64,000 nucleotides of DNA from Chitinophagales bacterium (GTDB lineage: Bacteria > Bacteroidota > Bacteroidia > Chitinophagales > UBA10324). Positions 57,145 to 64,000 of the stretch are shown here, in pieces. Both the position numbers and the translations under genes were made by a program. The stretch lies in contig JACDDS010000004.1 of assembly GCA_013816805.1 (NCBI GenBank), positions 164,051-228,050 on the forward strand. The letters are read 5' to 3'. Within the stretch, counting starts at the first letter, position 1. Each line of letters starts with the position of its first letter. The notes beneath the pieces were generated by a model. It did no database searches, was not told where the DNA came from, and saw only the letters and a program-made list of their open reading frames with translations.

Positions 57145-59223
57145 TTATTCAACCAATGCTTTTTTCATAAAGATCTGATGATCTGAAATCGCTTTAACCA
57201 TATACATACCGGTTGAGAGATTTTTAAGAGGTATTGTAAATCCGCCTTTTAATCCGGGAAAACTTTCATTAAACACAATTTCTCCAACAGCATTTAGAAG
57301 TTGAATAGTTGCTTTTTTAGATGATCCATCAGGTAAAGAAACGTAAATGAAATCATGCGCAGGGTTAGGAAATATTTTGAGCTCCTGAACAATTTGATTC
57401 GAAATAAATGTTCCATAGGGAGTAGTAAACGTTTTAATTGCAGAAAAGTCAGAGGCTGGTGGATTAAAGGCATTACAAACCGATTGTATTTCCCACTCAT
57501 AAGTAGTACCTGACTTCAGGCCTGTAAGCACCACAAACATTGATGAATCAGGAACTGAAACTGTAGTCCATTCTACGCTGCCGCTGTCACGGTATTGAAC
57601 AATAAAAGAAGATGCATTGGTAGCATTTCCCCAGGAAAGCCGCGCACTGGTTGAAGTAATATCTGTGGCGAGTAATGATTGATCGCTGGGTCGTGCACAA
57701 GGTGTCCAGATAAATCGGTGAGCACGATAAGACACATTATTTGAAGGCACAATCTTTCCTTCCCAAACAATTTGATTGGCAGAGTCTACTTCCGTAAAGG
57801 AAGGATCGTTAGTAGGATCGGAAATCAGTCCCCAGTCAATAAATGTTCCTCCATCGGAAAAGCGCTGAACACTACCCATAGCTCTTCCCTGTACGGGTAT
57901 GGTCCCATTGATCAATGGATGGGCGTAGCTCCACACCAGCTTAGCTGTTTTTTCCGAAAAATTCAATGCGTATTCTTTTCCAAAGCTTTGAGGCGGAAAG
58001 TGATAATTACCGTTGTCGAACATACTGATGTGACCATTTGCTAGTCTGCGTGCATCATGCTGGTAGTTAAATTTTGCAGTATCGTTCAGGAATGTAAACT
58101 CATTTTCTACTCCTCCCAGGCGCCAGATAAATTCCCCGGTATTAACATCAATTTTATCAACCTGGTCAAAATGCCGGTTAGATATTATGATATTTCCATC
58201 AGTGCTATCCTCTTCAATGGAATTGGTGTGTATATAATCAATAGAAGCCAGTGCAAAATTTTGGTGCACTGCTTCAAAGAGATCTACATGATCAAAGCTG
58301 CGCCACTCAAAAATTAGATTGTCACTATCATCAAATTCCTGGATTACAGATCCGATAACAACAGCATTGGACTGATAGTAAGGATTGAATTGCGTTAAAT
58401 CAATTATGGAATCATCAAGAGCTATCATATAATAATGACCGTCAGGGAATATCTGAAATTCATGGTTGTCGAACTTATATCCATTTGCCGGCTTGAATGA
58501 CTTAATGAAATGGTACGAAGAATCAAGCATCTTAAAATCACTGTCAGTCCGGTCGGTATAGGTAAGATATCCGTTATGATTTATTTTGAAATCGGTAACT
58601 ACACCTGTAGTCACCAAAGAAAAAATAGAATCGTCGTTGCTGGTAATAATATTGCCTCCGGTTGGGCCTATGCCGGTACTGCTTGCAAAATCATAAAATA
58701 TATCACCGGGATGCGGATTTAGATTAATCAAAACATTCACATTGCCTGTTAATGCCGTACGTGATCCGGATTCCTCAGGAGCAAAACCTTCTGCATCCAT
58801 TTTTTTTACAGCATCTTCGAAAATCTTTTGTTCTGCATCTGTATATTTCCTGTGGATAGAAAACGAAAAAGAAAGCGGCATAATCGCTGCTCCATCGTTG
58901 CGGTAAAGACCTCCCTTTATTTGAACCGTCACCTTTTCACTATATGAAAATGGAATTACAGGTTTTAGGATAATGGTGCGGCGATCATTAGAAAGATTAA
59001 TGGAAAAATCATGATTACCGCTTTTTGATCCCTCAATCTTAAAAAATGACTTTTTCTCAAGCACACTTTTATCTATTTCATGACCTTCGCGAATAATGAT
59101 ACATCTGTCAGGGTTATGAGATGAGGATCCTGGAACAGGAGCAATAAACTGGAACTGCGCATAGCTATAGGAAACATTGAAAACGAGGATAAAATAACAG
59201 GCTAATTTAATAGGGAAAGTCAT
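57145..59223 (-). CDS. Arylsulfotransferase-like T9SS-exported protein (copy 3)
   Basis: The 692-residue protein has the same plan as copy 1: signal peptide (MTFPIKLACYFILVFNVSYS), Ig-like domain, arylsulfotransferase propeller, FN3 domain (PSDQSLLATDITSTSARLSW on) and T9SS sorting domain (LKIFPNPAHD). The ASST pocket residues are kept: DNHEFQIFPDG, DYIHTNSIEEDSTDG (His-x-Asn), IISNRHFDQVDKID (Arg) and NYQHDARRLANGH (His). It resembles copy 1 at 7.5 kb more than its neighbour copy 2. It is convergent with copy 2. Sulfate transfer is possible but untested. Confidence 0.85.
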   Translation of the reverse strand: MTFPIKLACYFILVFNVSYSYAQFQFIAPVPGSSSHNPDRCIIIREGHEIDKSVLEKKSFFKIEGSKSGNHDFSINLSNDRRTIILKPVIPFSYSEKVTVQIKGGLYRNDGAAIMPLSFSFSIHRKYTDAEQKIFEDAVKKMDAEGFAPEESGSRTALTGNVNVLINLNPHPGDIFYDFASSTGIGPTGGNIITSNDDSIFSLVTTGVVTDFKINHNGYLTYTDRTDSDFKMLDSSYHFIKSFKPANGYKFDNHEFQIFPDGHYYMIALDDSIIDLTQFNPYYQSNAVVIGSVIQEFDDSDNLIFEWRSFDHVDLFEAVHQNFALASIDYIHTNSIEEDSTDGNIIISNRHFDQVDKIDVNTGEFIWRLGGVENEFTFLNDTAKFNYQHDARRLANGHISMFDNGNYHFPPQSFGKEYALNFSEKTAKLVWSYAHPLINGTIPVQGRAMGSVQRFSDGGTFIDWGLISDPTNDPSFTEVDSANQIVWEGKIVPSNNVSYRAHRFIWTPCARPSDQSLLATDITSTSARLSWGNATNASSFIVQYRDSGSVEWTTVSVPDSSMFVVLTGLKSGTTYEWEIQSVCNAFNPPASDFSAIKTFTTPYGTFISNQIVQELKIFPNPAHDFIYVSLPDGSSKKATIQLLNAVGEIVFNESFPGLKGGFTIPLKNLSTGMYMVKAISDHQIFMKKALVE

Positions 59224-59353
59224 AAGTCTGAATTAGTGAGAAAGCGTCAAAACTATAAAAAAAAATGACCGGATAATTAATGAAATACCGATTGGATAAA
59301 ATCAAGAATATTGTCTAAAGGTATTGACAGGTAAATGACCTAAAAAGAATTAA

Positions 59354-60103
59354 TTAATCTACAACCATCTGCCTTGTAATCACATTTTCACCGTTGCTAA
59401 TAACATAAAAATAAATACCGGGATTAAAGTCTGAAACATCCACCATGATTGTATTCTTGCCAGGCATTCCCTTAACAATTTTTTTGTAGATCATTGTACC
59501 CAGCATATCGAATAACCTCATCTCAATTAGGGAGGAAGCAGGAAGGTTTACCTGGATATCTGTCTTTTTTTGTGCAGGATTGGGAACATTTTGCTGAACC
59601 CGGAATATGGATTTATCAGATGGGGTAATTCCTACTCCTTCTGTTACGGTAATGCGATATCCCCCAACTGATACCGGTACAAATACACCAAGGGTCAGAT
59701 AAACTTTAGTGGCAATGGTAAGAGGATATACACCTATCGCAGAAGGAGTACCAGTAATAGTAACACAACCTACGGAGTCTGCTTTAAAGGAACAGGATGA
59801 AGGATTGCAGGCATAATTAAAAGGCATGGTAGAAGGAATGGTGCTTAAGCCGGTTACGCCGGTTAATTCTAAATGGTTAAGACTTATTGCAACGCCTGAT
59901 AAGGTATCTCTGAGAGGCACTTTAAATTGTACGGTTGCACTATATGGAGTATTCACAGTTGCAGGCGGAAGGTTTTGAGTAGTGTCAGGGGTAATACCGG
60001 AACCTTCACCTGTCCATTCCGGAGTGCAAACTTGTGCGTATAAGGCACTGAACAAAAAAAAGAAGAGACATGTAAGAATGGTACGTGCAATCATAAAGGA
60101 CAT
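59354..60103 (-). CDS. T9SS-exported Ig-like protein, function unknown
   Basis: A 249-residue protein with a signal peptide (ending LYAQ), a beta-sandwich domain of about 130 residues that looks like the putative Ig (cadherin-like) folds (PPATVNTPYSATVQFKVPLR, GCVTITGTPSAIGVYPLTIA) and a T9SS sorting domain near residue 165 (FRVQQNVPNPAQKKTDIQVN, then NPGIYFYVISNGENVITRQM). It has six Cys in the mature part, probably in disulfides. It lies 130 bases upstream of copy 3 on the same strand. The function is unknown. Confidence 0.75.
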   Translation of the reverse strand: MSFMIARTILTCLFFFLFSALYAQVCTPEWTGEGSGITPDTTQNLPPATVNTPYSATVQFKVPLRDTLSGVAISLNHLELTGVTGLSTIPSTMPFNYACNPSSCSFKADSVGCVTITGTPSAIGVYPLTIATKVYLTLGVFVPVSVGGYRITVTEGVGITPSDKSIFRVQQNVPNPAQKKTDIQVNLPASSLIEMRLFDMLGTMIYKKIVKGMPGKNTIMVDVSDFNPGIYFYVISNGENVITRQMVVD

Positions 60104-60199
60104 TTATGTAAAAATAATTTTTTATAGGATGCTAAAGAATTTTTCTGGTGCCTTTAATTTTTTAGCTTTCTGTTCCAGCCATTTATTTTTTTTCGATTT

Positions 60200-60607
60200 A
60201 TGTTAAGAAGACAAAAACAATTCTGTCTTTACTGTTCTTTTATCCATTAATGTTGCTTGTAGGCGTTGACTTATGCGAGGCGCAAACTGCATCGAAAGAT
60301 TCACCTACTATTATTTTTTATAGGAGAGATGATTTGAATTTTGCGGCTTTAACTATTCTATTTACGCTAACAACGTAAGAATCTGCAAGCTGCAACAATA
60401 AAGACCGGGTTTATAAAAAGTGCACCAGGTCACATTGCATTTTATGCAAAGCGTGGTGGTGTTGAAGTTCTGAAAAAAGAAACAGAATTATTGATGCATA
60501 TAGAAGTTAGCAAAACCTATTATGTAAACTGCAATGTAAAGCAAAGCTTTACCTATAGCAGGATAAAAATGGATGAATTCATGGAAAGCACCGGAAAAAG
60601 GGATTAA
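60200..60607 (+). pseudogene. Frameshifted DUF2846-like gene remnant
   Basis: The first piece, from about 60200, reads KKTKTILSLLFFYPLMLLVG with a signal-peptide-like profile, then SKDSPTIIFYRRDDLNFAAL, and stops at a TAA near 60379. The +1 frame carries on: KNLQAATIKTGFIKSAPGHI, EVLKKETELLMHIEVSKTYY, VNCNVKQSFTYSRIKMDEFM, stop at 60607. The joined sequence looks like a DUF2846-type lipoprotein or exported protein. The start codon and frame are also disturbed. It is broken, with at least one frameshift and probably two. Confidence 0.72.
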
Positions 60608-60704
60608 AAGATAGAAGAGAAGACAAGTGTACAGAATAATAAAGGGATCCCGTACACTTTTGTAAAGTTTATACTCTTAGGGAAATGCTGGAAAAAAGAG
60701 ATTA

Positions 60705-61709
60705 TTAAAATCTGTAGGTTACATTAACACCCTTTACTTTGCCCGTAATAGGGACGAAAGAAAAGCCTTTATCCTGGCATTGATGAAAATAAGGAACCAG
60801 TAATCCATAGGCAGAACCCAGGGAAACTCCGATTGCAAGATCAGTAGGGAAATGATCGCCGCCCCTGTATCTCAAATAGGCAGTGGTGGCCGTGGCAGCA
60901 ACCGCTATTCCATAAAACATAAACCGGTATGGTGAATTAGGATGATATGCAGAAAACACACTTGCTACGAATAAAGTAGAAGATGCAGGAACAGAAGGAT
61001 GACCCCCATAGAAACTGTCTTTTGCATGGTTACTGGTTTTTTTCTCAATCGGCACTTCAGGCACTTTAATTCCGTCTACAATCAGGCTGTCTTTATTATA
61101 TACATAGGGCCTGTATTTGTCAACACTGGCCGCGGCCAGTGAGTAAGAGGTGCCTGTTATTCCGAGGGTTTGGACATATAATAATGCAATCTTCAATGCA
61201 TCCTGCCTGATCTCCCTGTCTGCAAGAAGGATTAATCCATACAGGAAACTGCTGTAGAAAAAAACATCACTGAGATTATTTGCAGTAACACTATAATTAT
61301 GAATATCATGGCGGTTTATGCCAATTTTTATATCCCGCTCCGGATCCAGATTTAAGATTACACCAACATCTGAAGAGGTTTTTTTACTGAGAAGAGAGAA
61401 CCCGGTTATGGTTCCTGCTATACCAAGTACTGTAATAGAAATATCAATTGCTGGTTTTATGTGAAAAGGACAATTTACATGATCCCGGGATCCGGCAGAC
61501 TTTAAGTTTAATTCCGTATGAAGACTCGAAGGATTTATTATAGTATGAATACTATCTTCAACCGATGCAGGGCTGCCGGAATTTAACAGTGAATCACCTG
61601 AAACCCCCAATGTATCTTTTACAGATAAAATTGAATCAATATTGATTTGTGCCTTACAAGCATAGTCTAAACACACTAACAGCAGCAGAAAAAAAAACAC
61701 CTTATTCAT
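60705..61709 (-). CDS. PAP2 superfamily phosphatase, exported
   Basis: The 334-residue protein has a signal peptide (MNKVFFFLLLLVCLDYACKAQ) and about six membrane segments. A PAP2 phosphatase domain follows: DKYRPYVYN (motif 1), FYGGHPSVPAS (motif 2, with GGH in place of the usual SGH) and YLRYRGGDHFPTDLAIG (motif 3, R-x5-H-x3-D kept). The enzyme would dephosphorylate lipid phosphates such as undecaprenyl pyrophosphate or phosphatidic acid. The Ser-to-Gly change in motif 2 could lower activity. It is divergent from a second PAP2 gene at 61934. Confidence 0.88.
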   Translation of the reverse strand: MNKVFFFLLLLVCLDYACKAQINIDSILSVKDTLGVSGDSLLNSGSPASVEDSIHTIINPSSLHTELNLKSAGSRDHVNCPFHIKPAIDISITVLGIAGTITGFSLLSKKTSSDVGVILNLDPERDIKIGINRHDIHNYSVTANNLSDVFFYSSFLYGLILLADREIRQDALKIALLYVQTLGITGTSYSLAAASVDKYRPYVYNKDSLIVDGIKVPEVPIEKKTSNHAKDSFYGGHPSVPASSTLFVASVFSAYHPNSPYRFMFYGIAVAATATTAYLRYRGGDHFPTDLAIGVSLGSAYGLLVPYFHQCQDKGFSFVPITGKVKGVNVTYRF

Positions 61710-61933
61710 AAATTATGGGAGGATTAAGATTAAACTTCCGATAACAAATAAAGTACCATGAAATGATCTGCCTGCCTTTCCTGTATCGTATAGATTAATT
61801 AGCTCATGAAGATTATTCAGAGTATGGCAAACAGTTTAATTTCGGCTGCTGATTCTGCATGATTAAAACAAAATGGATTGAAGTCAGCATAAAAAATTAC
61901 GAATCTCCTTAAATAAATAGCTACAGTAAGCAT

Positions 61934-62653
61934 ATGATACAGAAAGTTTCAGCTCACCTAAAAAAAACATATGCAGCTATTGCACTTTTATCTGCAGAAC
62001 TTATTATAGTCTTTATATTTTTTATCATCGCCTTTGCAGGCTTTCTTTTTATTGCAGACAGGATCTTTCTTCAGCACAAATATGCTTTTGATCAAAATGC
62101 ATTTAACTTTCTGAAGACCTATGTTACTGATATGAATACCGAAATCCTGCTGTTTTTTACATTTCTCGGAACCTCAGATTTTCTTATTCCTGCAAACATC
62201 CTTTTAATCTCATATTTTGCATTTGTTCAGAAACACAAATGGTATTCTATTAAAATTCCTGCCATCTCTATCAGCAGCTTACTGCTGATGCTCGGACTAA
62301 AGGAATTATTCAATCGTCCCCGCCCGCTTATTCCCCTTTTACATCCAGCGGAAGGATTAAGCTTTCCAAGCGGACATGCACTAACCAGTGTTACATTCTA
62401 TGGCTTACTGATCTATATTATCTGGGAGCGTATAAAAAATAAGAATCTTAAATGGTTTTTGATTTTCCTGCTCGTACTCCTTATCTGCACCATCGGATTT
62501 AGCCGTGTATACTTACGGGTGCATTATGCCAGCGATGTATTAGCAGGATTTTGCGTAGGTCTCATCTGGCTTGTGATCTCCTTGTCCGTTCTGCGCAGAA
62601 TTGAACGGTATACTCACAAGGAGATAGACCCTATAGTAGATAATAATGCTTAA
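61934..62653 (+). CDS. PAP2 superfamily phosphatase
   Basis: The 239-residue integral membrane protein has all three PAP2 motifs: KELFNRPRPL (motif 1), LSFPSGHALTSVTF (motif 2) and GFSRVYLRVHYASDVLAG (motif 3). Six membrane helices surround them. Likely substrates are undecaprenyl pyrophosphate or phosphatidylglycerophosphate. It lies back to back with the divergent PAP2 gene at 60705-61709 and has canonical residues, unlike that neighbour. ATG 61934 gives a normal length. Confidence 0.93.
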   Translation: MIQKVSAHLKKTYAAIALLSAELIIVFIFFIIAFAGFLFIADRIFLQHKYAFDQNAFNFLKTYVTDMNTEILLFFTFLGTSDFLIPANILLISYFAFVQKHKWYSIKIPAISISSLLLMLGLKELFNRPRPLIPLLHPAEGLSFPSGHALTSVTFYGLLIYIIWERIKNKNLKWFLIFLLVLLICTIGFSRVYLRVHYASDVLAGFCVGLIWLVISLSVLRRIERYTHKEIDPIVDNNA

Positions 62654-62814
62654 CGACTTTTAATTGATGCTTATTTATGCTGCGGATCCTTTCTGTAAAA
62701 TGCCGCAGTTAAATAGATAGGGTCTTTTATTAAAGAAGTCTTGCTCACCCCTGTTTTTGGAAAGTTCTGATATAAAAGTGTTCAGGGCTTCTACCAAGGA
62801 GACTACTAAATTCG

Positions 62815-63125
62815 GATTAGAGGTAACAGCCAATGGTCCCCTGAATTTCTGCCAGGGTGGAAATGTTAAGCTTACGGCTAAGGGTAACGGCGAAAATACC
62901 TATCAGTGGTATAGAAAACAATGAACCCATTAGTGGAGCTACCGACAAAACGTATAAAGCTACCACTTCAGGAGGCTAGTATGTTGTTCGCACAGGAGAT
63001 CAGGGATGTGGTTCTATTTCTTTTATTACAGATGTTAATGTGAATTGTAAGGAAGGTGTTTTCACCGTAAATCAACAGGAGGGATATCCAAATCCATTCA
63101 ACAATCAATTTCTTCTATTTTTCAT
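62815..63125 (+). pseudogene. Remnant of an Ig-like/T9SS secreted protein gene
   Basis: A stretch EVTANGPLNFCQGGNVKLTA then KGNGENTYQWYRKQ stops at TGA, and the next frame continues with NEPISGATDKTYKATTSGG, a TAG, and YVVRTGDQGCGSISFITDVN. This is the 'FCxGGxVxLTA...YQWYRN...ISGAT' domain used repeatedly in large Bacteroidota secreted proteins. The end EGYPNPFNNQF is the beginning of a T9SS sorting domain that is truncated. No start is seen. It is dead: a frameshift, a stop, and missing 5' and 3' parts. Confidence 0.8.
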
Positions 63126-63172
63126 TAATCCCCAAGCATTTTTTTTATCTTCATGTTTTATCTAACTATTTT

Positions 63173-64000
63173 ATGAGAAATATTACCAGAAATAAGATTG
63201 TTAAGTTTTGTTCAATATTGAAATTCATAGCTCTTTGCTTAATACTAATTATATTTTTGTTTGGACGTGCGTTTGCTCAAAAAAATCTGAACTGCAGCAT
63301 ATATATGGATGATGCATTTACCAGCCTGAATAAAGATGAGTTTGTAGAACAAATAGCAGTGGATAAAATTAATGACCAGGAAGAGGATGTGTATATGGTG
63401 GGTTTATCTTATAGCTCACCGAAAGATGCCACTTATCAATATTGTGATACTTCAAAAAATTTAGGTAACGGAGATGCATTTTTAACTAAGTATTCTTACA
63501 ATCCGGCTGATGGTAACATAAAACATAAATGGAATGGAAAAATCAAATATTCAGGGAGTGCAGGCATTGATAAACCAACAAAAAACGTTGACAGGTACGA
63601 TTGGGCGTATTGTATTGCAGTAGATCACCAAAACACAAATACTTACGTATATGTGGCAGGTGCAAGCTTGTCTTCGGAACAAGCCATGCAATGTGAAACA
63701 TGTAATGGCTCATCAGCCTTTCAACCATTACCATCTGATAATTTTGAAGGATTTATTGCAAAATATGATGCTACTGATGGATCCCTTCTCGCCTACACCT
63801 ATTTCGGTGGTCCCAAGGGTAAAGATGAAGTGCTTGACATTGCTATAAAACCAGGGAGAGACCATGATGTGTACGTGGCAGGGTATACCGAAAGTGAAAA
63901 CCTGGGATTTCGGGCTCTTAATACGTATGATAAAAAAATAGGTGCTAACGGTGACGGATTTATTGCAGGCTTTGATAATTGCTTAACTCAATTAAAATAT
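63173..64000 (+). CDS. Secreted SBBP-type beta-propeller repeat protein (cut by window end)
   Basis: ATG 63173 begins a frame that stays open to the last base (276 codons). A signal peptide (IALCLILIIFLFGRAFAQ) is followed by repeats with the pattern VYVAGA / DGFIAG, for example DEVLDIAIKPGRDHDVYVAG then YTESENLGF, and NGDGFIAGFD at the edge. The family is the SBBP beta-propeller repeat seen in long adhesin-like secreted proteins of Bacteroidota. A T9SS sorting domain may lie beyond the window. It follows a remnant of a similar type of gene. Confidence 0.8.
   Translation, partial: MRNITRNKIVKFCSILKFIALCLILIIFLFGRAFAQKNLNCSIYMDDAFTSLNKDEFVEQIAVDKINDQEEDVYMVGLSYSSPKDATYQYCDTSKNLGNGDAFLTKYSYNPADGNIKHKWNGKIKYSGSAGIDKPTKNVDRYDWAYCIAVDHQNTNTYVYVAGASLSSEQAMQCETCNGSSAFQPLPSDNFEGFIAKYDATDGSLLAYTYFGGPKGKDEVLDIAIKPGRDHDVYVAGYTESENLGFRALNTYDKKIGANGDGFIAGFDNCLTQLKY

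Overview
The window looks like the chromosome of a member of the Bacteroidota, probably close to the Chitinophagales/Sphingobacteriales. The evidence is as follows. At least six proteins carry a C-terminal type IX secretion (T9SS) sorting domain of the 'YPNP...G.Y..' kind. Lipoproteins have short signal peptides with SC or AC lipoboxes, and many exported proteins are cut after AQ or SQ. Promoters match the phylum's TTTG / TAnnTTTG pattern. The DNA is AT-rich. Several genes appear to start with TTG. The window cuts a trigger factor gene on the left and a repeat-rich secreted protein on the right. No IS element, CRISPR array, prophage or tRNA gene was seen.

Layout. 1-3.0 kb: the conserved proteostasis block tig-clpP-clpX. 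3.0-10.8 kb: a methyltransferase, a PIG-L deacetylase translationally coupled to an amino-acid permease, a HupE/UreJ protein, a T9SS-exported arylsulfotransferase-like protein and an Smr-domain protein. 10.9-11.3 kb: RNase P RNA. 11.4-13.4 kb: a T9SS protein and a decayed neighbour. 13.4-17.0 kb: late histidine degradation (hutI, DoxX, ftcD), facing aroC. 18-22.9 kb: small lipoproteins, a dead DNA methyltransferase, a c-heme/YVTN lipoprotein and a retropepsin-like protein. 23-32 kb: an accessory stress/metal region with a frameshifted DUF6496 gene, YihY, a broken MscS channel, a YciE/YciF ferritin-like protein, an iron permease-like protein, a glycosyltransferase with UDP-galactopyranose mutase, a 17-cysteine copper-binding protein, DoxX, and two low-complexity proteins. 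The larger of these resembles eukaryotic prion-like RNA-binding domains.

32-45 kb is mostly housekeeping: mdh, rimK with its zinc-protease partner, mnmA, a subtilase, a periplasmic-binding-like protein, guaA, a TrmH-type methyltransferase, gyrA and a TPR protein. 46-49.4 kb: a broken VOC gene, then an ArsR-SRPBCC-DoxX operon with paired operators built into its promoter, then DUF4256 and YdeI-like genes. 49.5-52 kb: an Mla-type lipid transport operon (mlaE-mlaF-mlaD). 52.6-64 kb: cell-envelope and secreted proteins, namely an alginate-export-type porin, two more arylsulfotransferase-like T9SS proteins, other T9SS proteins, two back-to-back PAP2 phosphatases and two gene remnants.

A striking general feature is gene decay. 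At least seven loci are frameshifted or fragmentary. Two of them (DUF6496, VOC) carry a single frameshift and could be recent mutations or sequence errors. The others have several lesions and are true pseudogenes.
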